Below the pieces are notes generated by a model that worked only from the letters and a program-made list of their open reading frames with translations, made no database searches and was not told the origin of the DNA. A DNA stretch of 64,000 nt from Blastococcus sp. VKM Ac-2987 (GTDB lineage: Bacteria; Actinomycetota; Actinomycetes; Mycobacteriales; Geodermatophilaceae): assembly GCF_026967805.1 (NCBI RefSeq), contig NZ_JAPVBG010000002.1:1268386-1332385 (forward strand), in the 5' to 3' direction. A program made the position numbers and the translations under genes. This document shows, one piece after another, positions 7,687 through 16,296 of the stretch; the first letter of the stretch is position 1; every line of letters starts with the position of its first letter.

Positions 7687-9203
7687 CGCTGGCACGCACC
7701 TGGTCGGTCGGCCTGGCCGGGGTCCAGGGGGCGATGGTCGAGGTGGAGGTGGACATCGCGGCCGGTCTGCCCGGGGTGGTCCTGGTCGGCCTGCCCGATG
7801 CGGTGGTGCGGCAGTCGGTGGACCGGGTGCGGGCGGCGGTGGTCAACGCCGGCGGTGAGTTCCCGGCCCGGCGGATCACCATCGGGCTCTCCCCGGCGTC
7901 GATGCCGAAACAGGGGAGCGGCTTCGACCTCGCCCTGGCCGCGGCGGTGCTCGCGGCCGCGGGCGCGGTGCGCCGCCGGGCGGTCGAGCGGCTGGTGCTG
8001 CTCGGCGAGCTGGGGCTGGACGGGTCGGTGCGGGCGATCCGCGGCGTGCTGCCCGCCGTGCTCGCCGCAGCCCGGGCGGGGCACCGCCAGGTGGTCGTGC
8101 CGGCCGCGAACGCCGCCGAGGCGGCGCTGGTCGAGCGGGTCGAGGTGCTCGCCGTGGAGAGCCTCGCCCAGCTGGTCGAACACCTGCGCGGGGAGGCGGT
8201 GCTGCGGCCGCACGAGCGCGGGCCGTTGCCCCCGCAGCCGCCCGTCGCCGATCTCGGCGACGTCGTCGGCCAGGCCGCGGGCCGGCGTGCGGTCGAGGTC
8301 GCCGCCGCCGGTGGCCACCACCTCTTCCTCAGCGGGCCGCCGGGCGCCGGCAAGACGATGCTCGCCGAGCGGCTGCCCGGCCTGCTGCCCGCGCTGGACG
8401 AGCAGGCGGCCCTGGAGGTCACCGCCATCCACTCGATCGCCGGCACCCTGCCGGCGGACGCGCCGCTGGTCACCCGGCCCACGTTCGAGGCGCCGCACCA
8501 CTCGGCGACCATGGCGGCGCTCATCGGCGGGGGCTCGGGCCAGATCCGCCCCGGCGCGCTCTGCCGGGCCCACCGCGGCGTGCTGTTCGTGGACGAGGCC
8601 CCGGAGTTCCCGCGGGCGGTCCTCGACACCCTGCGCCAGCCGCTGGAGCGGGGGCAGGTGACCATCCACCGGGCGGCCGGCTCCGCGACCTTCCCCTGCC
8701 GCGCGCAGCTGGTCCTGGCGGCCAACCCGTGCCCGTGCGCGAGCGCCGCCGGTGACACCGCATGCACCTGCAGCCCGCTGGAGCGGCGGCGGTACCAGTC
8801 ACGGCTGTCCGGTCCGCTGCTCGACCGCGTCGACCTCCGGGTGGAGCTGCCGCCGGTCACGAGGGCCGCCTGGCTCGACGGGCTGGGCGCGCCCGAGTCG
8901 ACGGCCGTGGTCGCCGAACGGGTCCGCCGGGCACGCGCGGCGGCGGGCGAGCGGCTGGCCGGCACCGGCCTCGGGCTCAACAGCCAGGTGCCCGGGCGGA
9001 TGCTGCGCGAGCGGTTCGCCGTGCCCCGGTCGTCGTTGCGGCTGGCCGAGCGCGCCCTGGAGCGCGGGTCGCTCTCGGTGCGCGGCTTCGACCGGGTGGT
9101 CCGCGTGGCGTGGACGCTCGCCGACCTGGCGGGCCGGACGGTGCCCGGTCCCGACGAGGTGGCCGAGGCCCTCGGCATGCGGCTCCAGCGGAGCGCGGCA
9201 TGA
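7683..9203 (+). CDS. comM: ComM/YifB family AAA+ ATPase (Mg-chelatase-like)
   Basis: The 506-residue protein belongs to the YifB/ComM family; ComM is a helicase promoting branch migration during natural transformation. The N-terminal LonC-like domain (VEVDIAAGLPGVVLVGLPDAVVRQSVDRV) is followed by an AAA+ module with Walker A GPPGAGKTMLAERLPGLLP near residue 218 and Walker B VLFVDEAPEFPRAVLDTLRQPLE. A cysteine cluster (PCPCASAAGDTACTCSP, near residue 350) is the family's metal-binding insert. The C-terminal domain ends SVRGFDRVVRVAWTLADLAG. It overlaps both yraN and dprA by 4 nt, forming a coupled yraN-comM-dprA unit. Confidence 0.95.
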   Translation: MTLARTWSVGLAGVQGAMVEVEVDIAAGLPGVVLVGLPDAVVRQSVDRVRAAVVNAGGEFPARRITIGLSPASMPKQGSGFDLALAAAVLAAAGAVRRRAVERLVLLGELGLDGSVRAIRGVLPAVLAAARAGHRQVVVPAANAAEAALVERVEVLAVESLAQLVEHLRGEAVLRPHERGPLPPQPPVADLGDVVGQAAGRRAVEVAAAGGHHLFLSGPPGAGKTMLAERLPGLLPALDEQAALEVTAIHSIAGTLPADAPLVTRPTFEAPHHSATMAALIGGGSGQIRPGALCRAHRGVLFVDEAPEFPRAVLDTLRQPLERGQVTIHRAAGSATFPCRAQLVLAANPCPCASAAGDTACTCSPLERRRYQSRLSGPLLDRVDLRVELPPVTRAAWLDGLGAPESTAVVAERVRRARAAAGERLAGTGLGLNSQVPGRMLRERFAVPRSSLRLAERALERGSLSVRGFDRVVRVAWTLADLAGRTVPGPDEVAEALGMRLQRSAA

Positions 9204-10441
9204 ACCTGGACGAGGACCTCGAGGAGGCGGCCGGCGCGGTCGCCGTCCCGGGGACGGCCCAGCCGGGGGTGCGGCGTGCACGGGCATGGCTGAGCCGGGC
9301 GGTCGAGCCGGGCACCATCGACCTCTGGCGCTACGTCGAGGACGTGGGGCCCGTCGACGCCGTGCGGCGCCTGCGGGCCGGCACCGCGCCGGACCGGGTC
9401 CGGTCGCTGGTGGGCGCGCGGGCGCACGAGGACGCCACGCTGGCCGACCTGCGGCGCGCCGAACGCTGCGAGGCCCGCTTCGTGGTCCCGGAGGACGACG
9501 AGTGGCCGGCCTACCCGCTGCACGCGCTCACCGTCGCCGTGGCCGGGGAGCCCGCCGAACCGCGGCACCAGTCCGACCGGACGCGAGCGCCGGTGCCGCC
9601 GATGGGCCTGTGGGTGCGCGGCTCCGCCCGGCTCGACGTGGTGACCGACCGCTCGGTGGCGGTCGTCGGCTCCCGCGCCTCCTCCGCCTACGGCGAGCAC
9701 GTCGCCGCCGAGCTCGGCCACCAGCTGGGCGAGCGCGGCTGGACCGTCGTCTCCGGGGGCGCGTACGGGATCGATGCCGCCGCCCACCGGGGAGCCCTGG
9801 CCGCCGGGGTCCCGACGGTCGCGGTGCTGGCCTGCGGCGTCGACCGGGTGTACCCCGCGGCGCACGGCGCCCTCTTCGCCCGGATCGCCGAGTCCGGGCT
9901 GCTGGTGAGCGAGTGGCCGCCCGGGTGCGCGCCGCTGCGGCACCGGTTCCTCGTGCGCAACCGGCTGATCGCCGGCCTCACCCGGGGCACCGTGGTCGTC
10001 GAGGCGGCGGCCCGCTCGGGAGCGCAGGCGACGGCCACGCGCGCCCGGACGCTCGGCCGGCCGGTGATGGTCGTGCCCGGGCCGGTCACCTCGGCGCTCT
10101 CGGTGGGCTGCCACGAGCTGCTGCGCGACGAGGAGGCCGGCGCGATCCTGGTGACCTCGGCGGCGCACGTCGTGGAGGCGGTCGGCGGCATCGGCACCGA
10201 TCTGGCGCCGCCCGTCGAGCGGCCGGCGTCCCCGCGGGACGGGCTCTCCGACCTCGCGGCCCGGGTGCTGGACGCCTGCCCGGTGCGGATCGGGGTCGGC
10301 CCCGAACGGCTGGCGAGCATCGCCGGCTGCGACGTCCTGGAGGTGCTCAAGGTGCTGCCGTCGCTGGAGCTCGCCGACCTCGTCCAGTGGACCGGCACCG
10401 GCTGGCGGCTGGCCCGGTCGGAGCGAGCGGGGGAGGGATGA
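9200..10441 (+). CDS. dprA: DNA-processing protein DprA
   Basis: DprA loads RecA on incoming single-stranded DNA. The 413-residue protein starts with ATG overlapping the comM stop. It has an N-terminal helical domain, then the Rossmann core from about residue 150 (VAVVGSRASSAYG, VVSGGAYGIDAAAHRGAL, RFLVRNRLIAGL, VVVEAAARSGAQATATRARTLGRPVMVVPG) and a C-terminal winged-helix domain (RVLDACPVRIGVGPERLASIAGCDVLEVLKVL). All core motifs are present. It ends 29 nt from the convergent minus-strand membrane protein gene. Together with comM it suggests the cell can process incoming DNA, although no uptake pilus genes lie here. Confidence 0.95.
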   Translation: MNLDEDLEEAAGAVAVPGTAQPGVRRARAWLSRAVEPGTIDLWRYVEDVGPVDAVRRLRAGTAPDRVRSLVGARAHEDATLADLRRAERCEARFVVPEDDEWPAYPLHALTVAVAGEPAEPRHQSDRTRAPVPPMGLWVRGSARLDVVTDRSVAVVGSRASSAYGEHVAAELGHQLGERGWTVVSGGAYGIDAAAHRGALAAGVPTVAVLACGVDRVYPAAHGALFARIAESGLLVSEWPPGCAPLRHRFLVRNRLIAGLTRGTVVVEAAARSGAQATATRARTLGRPVMVVPGPVTSALSVGCHELLRDEEAGAILVTSAAHVVEAVGGIGTDLAPPVERPASPRDGLSDLAARVLDACPVRIGVGPERLASIAGCDVLEVLKVLPSLELADLVQWTGTGWRLARSERAGEG

Positions 10442-10470
10442 GGGTGACGGTCCGGGTTGCTGCAGGCACC

Positions 10471-11460
10471 TCAGCGGGAGAACTGCCAGCGCACCTCGTC
10501 ATCGACCGGCAGGACCACCACCGTCCCGGTCTCGGGGGTCCAACCGTCGTGCAGCAGGAAGATGCGTCCGCCCGACTGGGTCAGCAGGCGGAGGCCCGTG
10601 ATCCGGTAGCGCGCCGCCCCCGGCGCCTCGGCTGCCGACGGGTCGATGTCGATCGGTTCCTCCACCACCCCCGGCGCCTGGATGCCCAGGGGAACCGGGC
10701 TGTAGGCCGTGGCTCGCGGCAGCGCCGGAACGGAGGCGGCGACCTCGTCGGCGTAGCCCCGCCCGATGGCCCCGGCGAAGTCCGACAGCTGCCAGAACAG
10801 CGCGAGGGCCACGACGGCGCTGACGAGCAGTGTGCGGAGAGCCCGCTGCCAGGGAGGTGCCGGATCGCGTTCCGTGCCCCTGGCGGCCCGGACGAGGGAC
10901 CCGCCGTAGGCGGCCGCGGCCACCCCGGCGGCGATGGCGAGCGGGAGCAGCAGCGGTGGGCGGTTGCGGCTGATGCCGACGGCGAGGGTGAGCAGAGCGA
11001 TCGACAGCCCGAGGCCCAGGATCGTCCAGCCGGCCAGCAGGATCCGCCGGTGCGGTCCTGGTCGGAGCAGCCTCCGGTTCACGCTCTGCTGGGCGGTGAG
11101 CCAGCCGAGCGCCAGCACGCCGAGCACGAGGAGCGGCAGGTAGAGGGTCCTGACGCTGCGCAGGACGTAGTCCTGGGTGGTGTAGCCGAAGAGGCTGACG
11201 TCCAGACCCATGGCCCGTGCCTGCTGGTCGGTTCGTGCCCAGCCGTAGTAGAGCATCAGCGCGCCCGCCACGGTGACCGGCGGTCCCAGCGTGGTCAGCA
11301 CGGACAGCGAGGACCGCAACGGCGACTCGTCCGCCGCCGGCGGAGGGGAGGCTCCCGAGCGCGCTCCGGGTGCCGGGCCGGGAGCGGTCGACGCCGTGGC
11401 GGCGAGAGGTGCAGCGGCGGTCGCGCCGGACGGGGGCCGCTCCCCAGCCGTCTCGGTCAT
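10471..11460 (-). CDS. Multi-pass membrane protein of unknown function
   Basis: I do not recognise the family of this 329-residue protein. The first 50 residues are Ala/Pro/Gly-rich and probably cytoplasmic. At least five hydrophobic segments follow, around VLTTLGPPVTVAGALMLYYG, YLPLLVLGVLALGWLTA, ILLAGWTILGLGLSIALLTLAVG, LLLPLAIAAGVAAAAYGG and TLLVSAVVALALFWQLSDF. A C-terminal domain of about 110 residues (YADEVAASVPALPRAT onward, rich in beta-strand-like segments such as RYRITGLRLLTQSGGRIFLL) would lie on one face of the membrane. The gene starts 10 nt after the stop of the upstream lipoprotein gene, so the pair is an operon and possibly a complex. The pair interrupts the usual dprA-xerC neighbourhood. 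Confidence 0.75.
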   Translation of the reverse strand: MTETAGERPPSGATAAAPLAATASTAPGPAPGARSGASPPPAADESPLRSSLSVLTTLGPPVTVAGALMLYYGWARTDQQARAMGLDVSLFGYTTQDYVLRSVRTLYLPLLVLGVLALGWLTAQQSVNRRLLRPGPHRRILLAGWTILGLGLSIALLTLAVGISRNRPPLLLPLAIAAGVAAAAYGGSLVRAARGTERDPAPPWQRALRTLLVSAVVALALFWQLSDFAGAIGRGYADEVAASVPALPRATAYSPVPLGIQAPGVVEEPIDIDPSAAEAPGAARYRITGLRLLTQSGGRIFLLHDGWTPETGTVVVLPVDDEVRWQFSR

Positions 11461-11470
11461 CGCGGGGTCG

Positions 11471-12541
11471 TCAGTTCGGGGACGTCGGTGCGGCCGATGA
11501 CGCGGGCGAGCCCGGAGGCGACGGGTCCGAGGTGTCGGAGGGGTCCGATGACGAGGGTGTCGGGTCGTCCGCCGTCCCGCTCCCGGACGACTCGGGAGCC
11601 GAGGACTCCGACGGCGGAGAGCCGCCGCCCTCGTCTGTCAGGTAGGTGAAGGGTGCAGGCGCCGTGACCTCCCCTGCCCGGTTGCGCAGCCGGACGTCGA
11701 CCGGGCCGGGCTCGTCGGCAGGTGGCAGGCGGACCTCGATCGCCTCCTCCACGGGACTGCTCTCGCCGGAGCCCTCGGAGGTCACCTCGGCAACCGTCGT
11801 CCCGAAGAGGATCTCGGTCGGCTCGTCGATCCCCCGGCCGACGAGGACGACGGTGGTGCCGCCGGTGACCGGCCCCTGCGCAGGCTGGACCTGCGTGATC
11901 TCGAAGGGGCACGCCGTCGCGCTGCCCGGTGCGGGGAAGACGACCTCCGGCTGCTGACCCGGGTGCTCCCGGTGCCAGGCCAGGGCCCGCTCGAGCAGCG
12001 CGCGGGCCGCCTCGTCCAGGCACCCGCCGTCGTCGGCGTCGTCGACGGCAGCGGCCTGCTCCTCGGCGACCTCCCACTGGCTCGCGTCCCCGTCGACCGC
12101 AGCGAGGCACACCGCGGTGAGCGCACGCCACAGCTCCCTGCCCTCCACGTCCGCCACGGAGCTCTGCAGACCGGCGCAGTCGCGTCGTTCCAGCGAGCCG
12201 TACCACTGGAAGGGCGGCGGATCGCCCGGGTCCGCGGGCCCCCAGGGCACCCAGCTGAACCCGTCGTCGTCATCGTTGCCGCCGTTGCCGTTCCCGTCTC
12301 CGCCGTTGCCGCCGTTGCCGTCTCCGCCGTTCCCGTTGCCGTCTCCGCCGTTCCCGTCGCCGCCGCCGTTCTCATCACCGTCCCCGCTCGGCGAGGACTC
12401 GGTCGGCTCCGTCACCGTGGCGGTCTCCTGCTCCTCGGCCTGGTCGTCCGACCCGACGTCCCCTGCGCCGCCGCAGGCGGGAACGGTGAGGAGGAGGCCG
12501 GCAGCGAGTGCGGCGATCCGGGAGTGCGCGTGCCGTCTCAC
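11471..12541 (-). CDS. Secreted lipoprotein with an IPT/TIG-like domain and Gly/Asn/Asp repeats
   Basis: The 356-residue product begins with a signal peptide ([20 protein letters not shown]) ending in a lipobox-like VPAC, so it is probably lipid-anchored outside the membrane. A Glu/Thr segment and a run of GDGNGG-type repeats (about residues 45-95) follow. A helical domain with two cysteines ([18 protein letters not shown]) comes next, then an IPT/TIG-like domain ([24 protein letters not shown] to [16 protein letters not shown], about residues 215-300), and a Ser/Pro-rich tail. IPT/TIG domains are Ig-like folds found in surface proteins. GTG at 12541 has GAGGTGA upstream at normal spacing. 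It is co-transcribed with the membrane protein that follows. Function unknown. Confidence 0.75.
   Translation of the reverse strand: MRRHAHSRIAALAAGLLLTVPACGGAGDVGSDDQAEEQETATVTEPTESSPSGDGDENGGGDGNGGDGNGNGGDGNGGNGGDGNGNGGNDDDDGFSWVPWGPADPGDPPPFQWYGSLERRDCAGLQSSVADVEGRELWRALTAVCLAAVDGDASQWEVAEEQAAAVDDADDGGCLDEAARALLERALAWHREHPGQQPEVVFPAPGSATACPFEITQVQPAQGPVTGGTTVVLVGRGIDEPTEILFGTTVAEVTSEGSGESSPVEEAIEVRLPPADEPGPVDVRLRNRAGEVTAPAPFTYLTDEGGGSPPSESSAPESSGSGTADDPTPSSSDPSDTSDPSPPGSPASSAAPTSPN
12275..12370 (-). repeat. Short tandem repeats encoding Gly/Asn/Asp linker
   Basis: Imperfect repeats built from CCGTTGCCGTCTCCG-like units run from about 12275 to 12370. They encode [15 protein letters not shown] and similar units of the lipoprotein. 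Such repeats change copy number easily by slippage and probably form a flexible, acidic spacer. Confidence 0.8.
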
Positions 12542-12643
12542 GACTCATCACCTCAGCGGGGTGCAGGCATGTCCCGATCCGGCGACGCTACGAACGCGAC
12601 ATCACCGCGACGTCACCGTCGCATCGGCCGGCCCCGGCCCCGG

Positions 12644-12696
12644 CCTGGCGCCGACGCGTCCCGGCGCGGCGCCTTGACCGGCGCCTGGCGCCGACG
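12644..12696. repeat. Direct repeat in the divergent lipoprotein/xerC promoter region
   Basis: CCTGGCGCCGACG occurs at 12644-12656 and again at 12684-12696, exactly 40 nt apart, inside the 167-nt region between the divergent genes. A shorter tandem pair (CATCACCGCGACGTCACCG) lies just before it near 12600. They could be regulator sites or simply GC-rich low complexity. Confidence 0.4.
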
Positions 12697-12708
12697 GACC
12701 GTGCCCCC

Positions 12709-13647
12709 GTGGCGACTCCCAGCACCGCAGAGGTCCGCGCCGGGCTGCCCCCGGCGCTGGCCGAGGCGCTGGCCGGCTACGAGGAGCACCTGAGCGGGCA
12801 GCGCGACCTGTCGCAGAACACGGTCCGCAGCTACGTCGGGGACGTCGCCCGGCTGCTGGACCACCTCGCCCGGCGCAGCGGGACGCAGCCGCACGAGCTC
12901 GACCTCGCCACCCTCCGCAGCTGGCTCGCCCAGGGCCGCACCCGGGGGCACGGCCGGTCGACCACCGCCCGGCACGCCTCGGCCGCCCGGTCGTTCACCG
13001 CCTGGCTCCGCCGCTCCGGGCTCACCCCCGAGGACGTCGGCCAGCGACTGGTCAGCCCCAAGGCCCACAAGACCCTGCCCGACGTGCTGGCGCCCGAGCA
13101 GGCCCGCGCGCTGGTCGAGACAGCCGCGGGGGAGGAGGAGCCGGTCCGGCTGCGCGACGCCGTCGTCCTGGAGCTGCTCTACGCCAGCGGCATCCGGGTG
13201 AGCGAGCTCGTCGGGCTGGACGTCGACGACATCGACCGCGGCCGCCGGCTGCTGCGGGTGTTCGGCAAGGGCCGCAAGGAGCGCAGCGTGCCGTACGGGG
13301 TGCCGGCCGAGCGTGCGCTGGACAGCTGGCTCACCCGCGGCCGGCCGGCGCTGGCCACGCCCGACTCCGGGCCGGCGCTCCTGCTGGGCTTGCGCGGCCG
13401 CCGCCTGGACGCCCGGGAGGCCCGGCGCACGGTGCACGCCGCGACGGCCGGCGTCCCGGGGGCGCCGGACATCGGACCGCACGGGCTGCGGCACTCCGCC
13501 GCCACGCACGTGCTGGAGGGCGGCGCGGACCTGAGGTCCGTCCAGGAGCTGCTCGGCCACGCTAGCCTCGCCACGACGCAGATCTACACGCACGTGACGG
13601 TCGAACGGCTCCGTGCTGTCCATGCCCAGGCGCACCCGCGTGCCTGA
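12709..13647 (+). CDS. xerC: Tyrosine recombinase XerC
   Basis: XerC resolves chromosome dimers at dif together with XerD. The 312-residue protein has an N-terminal SAM-like core-binding domain ([23 protein letters not shown]) and a full catalytic set: Arg163 ([12 protein letters not shown]), Lys187 ([10 protein letters not shown]), His258 and Arg261 ([10 protein letters not shown]), His284 (LLGHASL) and the nucleophile Tyr293 (TQIYTHV). The GTG at 12709 gives the usual length; the open frame continues upstream to 12508 but that part is Arg/Pro-rich and unlike the family. The position between dprA and whiG is the normal actinobacterial one, so this is the housekeeping recombinase rather than a mobile-element integrase. 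Confidence 0.93.
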   Translation: MATPSTAEVRAGLPPALAEALAGYEEHLSGQRDLSQNTVRSYVGDVARLLDHLARRSGTQPHELDLATLRSWLAQGRTRGHGRSTTARHASAARSFTAWLRRSGLTPEDVGQRLVSPKAHKTLPDVLAPEQARALVETAAGEEEPVRLRDAVVLELLYASGIRVSELVGLDVDDIDRGRRLLRVFGKGRKERSVPYGVPAERALDSWLTRGRPALATPDSGPALLLGLRGRRLDAREARRTVHAATAGVPGAPDIGPHGLRHSAATHVLEGGADLRSVQELLGHASLATTQIYTHVTVERLRAVHAQAHPRA

Positions 13648-13739
13648 GCGCGGCGGCCGGGTCGCGGAGCGGACGACGGCAGTCATGACCACGCGGGACC
13701 ACGGACGGTGCCCGCGCAGCACGACCGAGGAGCGCCACC

Positions 13740-14540
13740 GTGTCTGAGGCAACCATCCGCCGCATCGACGAGTCCGGAGAGGACGCCGATGCGCTGCTGC
13801 ACGACCTCTGGGCGCGGTACGTCGACGGCCGGGACCCCGCCCTGCGTGACCGGTTGATCCTCCACTACGCGCCGCTGGTCAAGTACGTCGCCGGCCGGGT
13901 CGGCAGCGGCCTGCCCGCCCACGTCGAGCAGGCCGACCTCATCTCCTACGGCACGTTCGGCCTCATCGACGCCATCACCCGCTTCGAGCCCACCCGTGAG
14001 GTGAAGTTCGAGAGCTACGCGATGTCGCGCATCCGCGGCGCCATCATCGACGAGCTCCGCAACACCGACTGGATCCCGCGGTCGGTCCGCGTCAAGGCCC
14101 GCCTGTTCGAGCGCACCGTCGCCGAGCTGGAGAGCAAGCTGCACCGGACGCCGTCGGACGAGGAGGTCGCCGACGCCATGGACATGGACGTCGAGGACAT
14201 CCGGAAGTTCCTCGGCCAGCTGTCCCTGGTCAACGTCGTCGCCCTCGACGAACTGCTCACCGACGACGACGGCGGCTCCCCGCGCCTGGGCGACACCCTG
14301 CGCGACCCCTCCGCACTCGACCCGCAGGCGATGGCCGAGCACGGGGAGGCCCGGCAGCTGCTGGCCCGCGCCGTCGAGCAGCTGCCCGAGCGGGAGAAGG
14401 TCGTCGTCTCCCTCTACTACTTCGAGGGGCTCACCCTCGCCGACATCGGCCGCGTCCTCGGGGTCACCGAGAGCCGGATCTGCCAGCTGCACACCAAGGC
14501 CGTCCTGCACCTGCGCACCAAGCTCGCCGACATCGCGTGA
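13740..14540 (+). CDS. whiG: RNA polymerase sigma factor of the FliA/WhiG family
   Basis: The 266-residue sigma factor has region 2 ([60 protein letters not shown]), region 3 and region 4 ([45 protein letters not shown]). The DWIPRSVR motif at the 2/3 boundary is typical of FliA/WhiG. WhiG starts sporulation of aerial hyphae in Streptomyces; in motile actinobacteria the same group can direct flagellar genes. Which applies here cannot be told. GTG 13740 follows GAGGAG (about 13727). Downstream, 254 nt hold only a small hairpin (CGTGAC 14576-14581 with GTCACG 14586-14591) before the accessory island. Confidence 0.93.
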   Translation: MSEATIRRIDESGEDADALLHDLWARYVDGRDPALRDRLILHYAPLVKYVAGRVGSGLPAHVEQADLISYGTFGLIDAITRFEPTREVKFESYAMSRIRGAIIDELRNTDWIPRSVRVKARLFERTVAELESKLHRTPSDEEVADAMDMDVEDIRKFLGQLSLVNVVALDELLTDDDGGSPRLGDTLRDPSALDPQAMAEHGEARQLLARAVEQLPEREKVVVSLYYFEGLTLADIGRVLGVTESRICQLHTKAVLHLRTKLADIA

Positions 14541-14794
14541 CGGCCGGGCGCGGCTGCTACGGTCGGCCGGCCGCGCGTGACCGCCGTCACGGGTCGGCGG
14601 GGCGCCGGCGGTCCAGCGCGCGGCCGACGGGAGGCGGGCAGGGTGCACGTCAGCCTTCTCGACCACCGGATGACTGCTCGCGCATCCCGGTGGCAGCGGC
14701 GCCCCGCTGATCAGCAGCAGCACGGGGCGGCGGATCCCGCAGGCCTGACCGGCCAACCTCGAGCGCGGGGCGTCCGGTTCGAGGAGGCGTCCCG

Positions 14795-15937
14795 GTGACC
14801 GCGTTCCTCACCGGGGTGGGGCTCACCCCCTTCGGCCGCCAGCCGGGGAGGGACTCGCTGGACTGGCAGTGCACCGCCGCCGGGATGGCGCTCGACGATG
14901 CCGGCCTCGGCCCAGACCGGGTGGGGGCGGTGATCGCCGGATACTCGACGGTGGCCAACCACCTGATGCCGGCGAACCTGGCCGCCGAGCGGCTGGGGAT
15001 ACGGCCTGATGTCGCCTTCGGCATGAGCGTCGGCGGGGCGACCGGGCTGGCGATGGTGGCGCAGGCCGTCGCGCTGGTGAGGTCGGCAGCAGCCGAGCAC
15101 GTGCTGGTGGTCGCCGGGGAGAACCGCGCCAGCGGGCAGGCCAGAACCACCTCGACCACGGTCCTCGCCCAGGTGGGGCACGCCGCCTACGAGGTGCCGC
15201 TCGGCGGCAACGTGCCCGCGTACTACGCGCTCCTGGCGTCCCGGTATCTCTGGAGCCACGGGCTGGACGACGGCGCACTTGCCGCCTTGCCGGTGCAGAT
15301 GCGCGAGCACGCCGTCGGGACCGCCGGTGCGCACTTCCGCGAACCGATCACGGTCGCCGACGTCCTCGCCTCGCGCCCGGTGGCCGAGCCGCTACGACTG
15401 CTGGACTGCTGCCCGGTCTCCGACGGTGGCGCCGCCTTCGTGATCTCGCGCGCCCCGGTGTCGGAGCGGTCGTTGCAGATCGCGGGCGTCGGCCAGGCCC
15501 ACCGGCACCAGCACCTGAGCGAACTCGACCCGGACGACACCGGAGCCTCCCGGGCCGCCGGCATCGCGCTCGGCGAGGCCGGCATGGACCTCGGCGGGGT
15601 GCACGTCTGGGGCATCTACGACAGCTTCTCGATCACCGTGGCGATGATCGTCGAGGAGCTCGGGCTCGCGCCGCCGGGATGCGCCGGGGCCTACGCGCAG
15701 GCGGGGGCCTTCCAGGCCGACGGCCGGTACCCCTTGAACACGCACGGAGGCCTGCTCTCCTACGGGCACTCCGGTGTGGCCGGCGGGATGGCCCACCTCG
15801 CCGAGGTGGCCGGGCAGCTGCGCGGGGAGCGTGGCGTCGCCCAGGTGCGGAACTGCGAGGCCGGCTACGTGCACGCCGACGGCGGCGTGCTCTCGGCTCA
15901 CGTCGGCGTCGTCCTCCGAAAGGCGAGCCGGTCGTGA
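14795..15937 (+). CDS. Thiolase-like (lipid-transfer-protein/Ltp2-type) enzyme, copy 1
   Basis: The 380-residue protein has the thiolase fold with N-terminal GVGLTPFGRQPGRDSLDWQ and C-terminal NTHGGLLSYGHSGVAGG, the His motif of SCP2-type thiolases. At the place of the nucleophilic cysteine it reads SVGGATGLAM, with no Cys. Proteins like this act as aldolases rather than thiolases: Ltp2 of actinobacterial steroid degradation pairs with a DUF35 zinc protein and cleaves a beta-hydroxyacyl-CoA. The adjacent downstream gene is such a DUF35 protein, with a 4-nt overlap, supporting a complex. GTG 14795 follows GAGGAGG at 8 nt spacing. It opens the left operon of the island. The substrate is unknown. 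It is clearly related to the second copy at 23660. Confidence 0.85.
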   Translation: MTAFLTGVGLTPFGRQPGRDSLDWQCTAAGMALDDAGLGPDRVGAVIAGYSTVANHLMPANLAAERLGIRPDVAFGMSVGGATGLAMVAQAVALVRSAAAEHVLVVAGENRASGQARTTSTTVLAQVGHAAYEVPLGGNVPAYYALLASRYLWSHGLDDGALAALPVQMREHAVGTAGAHFREPITVADVLASRPVAEPLRLLDCCPVSDGGAAFVISRAPVSERSLQIAGVGQAHRHQHLSELDPDDTGASRAAGIALGEAGMDLGGVHVWGIYDSFSITVAMIVEELGLAPPGCAGAYAQAGAFQADGRYPLNTHGGLLSYGHSGVAGGMAHLAEVAGQLRGERGVAQVRNCEAGYVHADGGVLSAHVGVVLRKASRS

Positions 15938-16296
15938 GCCGGACCCAGGGTGACTGGACGCAGGGGTGCGCCCGGCTGCTGATCGCGGTCTGCGCCGACT
16001 GCGGGAACAACTGGTACCTGCCGAAGGATCGCTGCCCGCGGTGCGGATCGGCGAGGCAGTCCTCCGTCCAGCCGTCCGGCGAGGGCCGGTGCGTGGCGGT
16101 GACGCTGCTGCACGTGACGGGGGAGCCGGGCGGGGCGCCTCTCTCGCTGGCCCTGGTCCGGCTCGACGAGGGCCCGGTGGTGATGGGCCGGGTGGACGGC
16201 GATCTGGCGCCGGGCGATCCCGCCCGCGTGCACCTCCTGCCGTCCGGCACCGGGACGACCCTGCTCCCCAGCTTCTCGAGGAAGGCAGTGACGTGA
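15934..16296 (+). CDS. DUF35 OB-fold zinc-ribbon protein, copy 1
   Basis: This 120-residue protein has a zinc ribbon (CADCGNNWYLPKDRCPRCGS, four cysteines) followed by an OB-fold of about 70 residues, the ChsH2/DUF35 architecture. DUF35 proteins bind acyl-CoA and form complexes with thiolase-like enzymes. GTG 15934 overlaps the thiolase-like gene by 4 nt, and the stop overlaps the synthetase gene by 4 nt, so the three are translationally coupled in equal order. It is shorter than copy 2 (136 residues) and lacks its N-terminal helix. Confidence 0.87.
   Translation: MSRTQGDWTQGCARLLIAVCADCGNNWYLPKDRCPRCGSARQSSVQPSGEGRCVAVTLLHVTGEPGGAPLSLALVRLDEGPVVMGRVDGDLAPGDPARVHLLPSGTGTTLLPSFSRKAVT

Noticed and set aside
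6725..10168. Very long minus-strand open frame (over 1100 codons) opposite rnhB to dprA
   Set aside because: It is antisense to five well-supported genes, has Arg/Pro/Ala-rich content without domains, and is the usual shadow frame of GC-rich codon-biased DNA.
8752..11649. Long plus-strand frame overlapping comM, dprA and the minus-strand pair
   Set aside because: Different frame from comM and dprA, no recognisable domain, Arg/Gly-rich shadow.
12709..13647. Tyrosine recombinase as integrase of a mobile element
   Set aside because: Position next to dprA and whiG, XerC-like length and lack of attachment-site duplication or cargo genes point to the housekeeping XerC.
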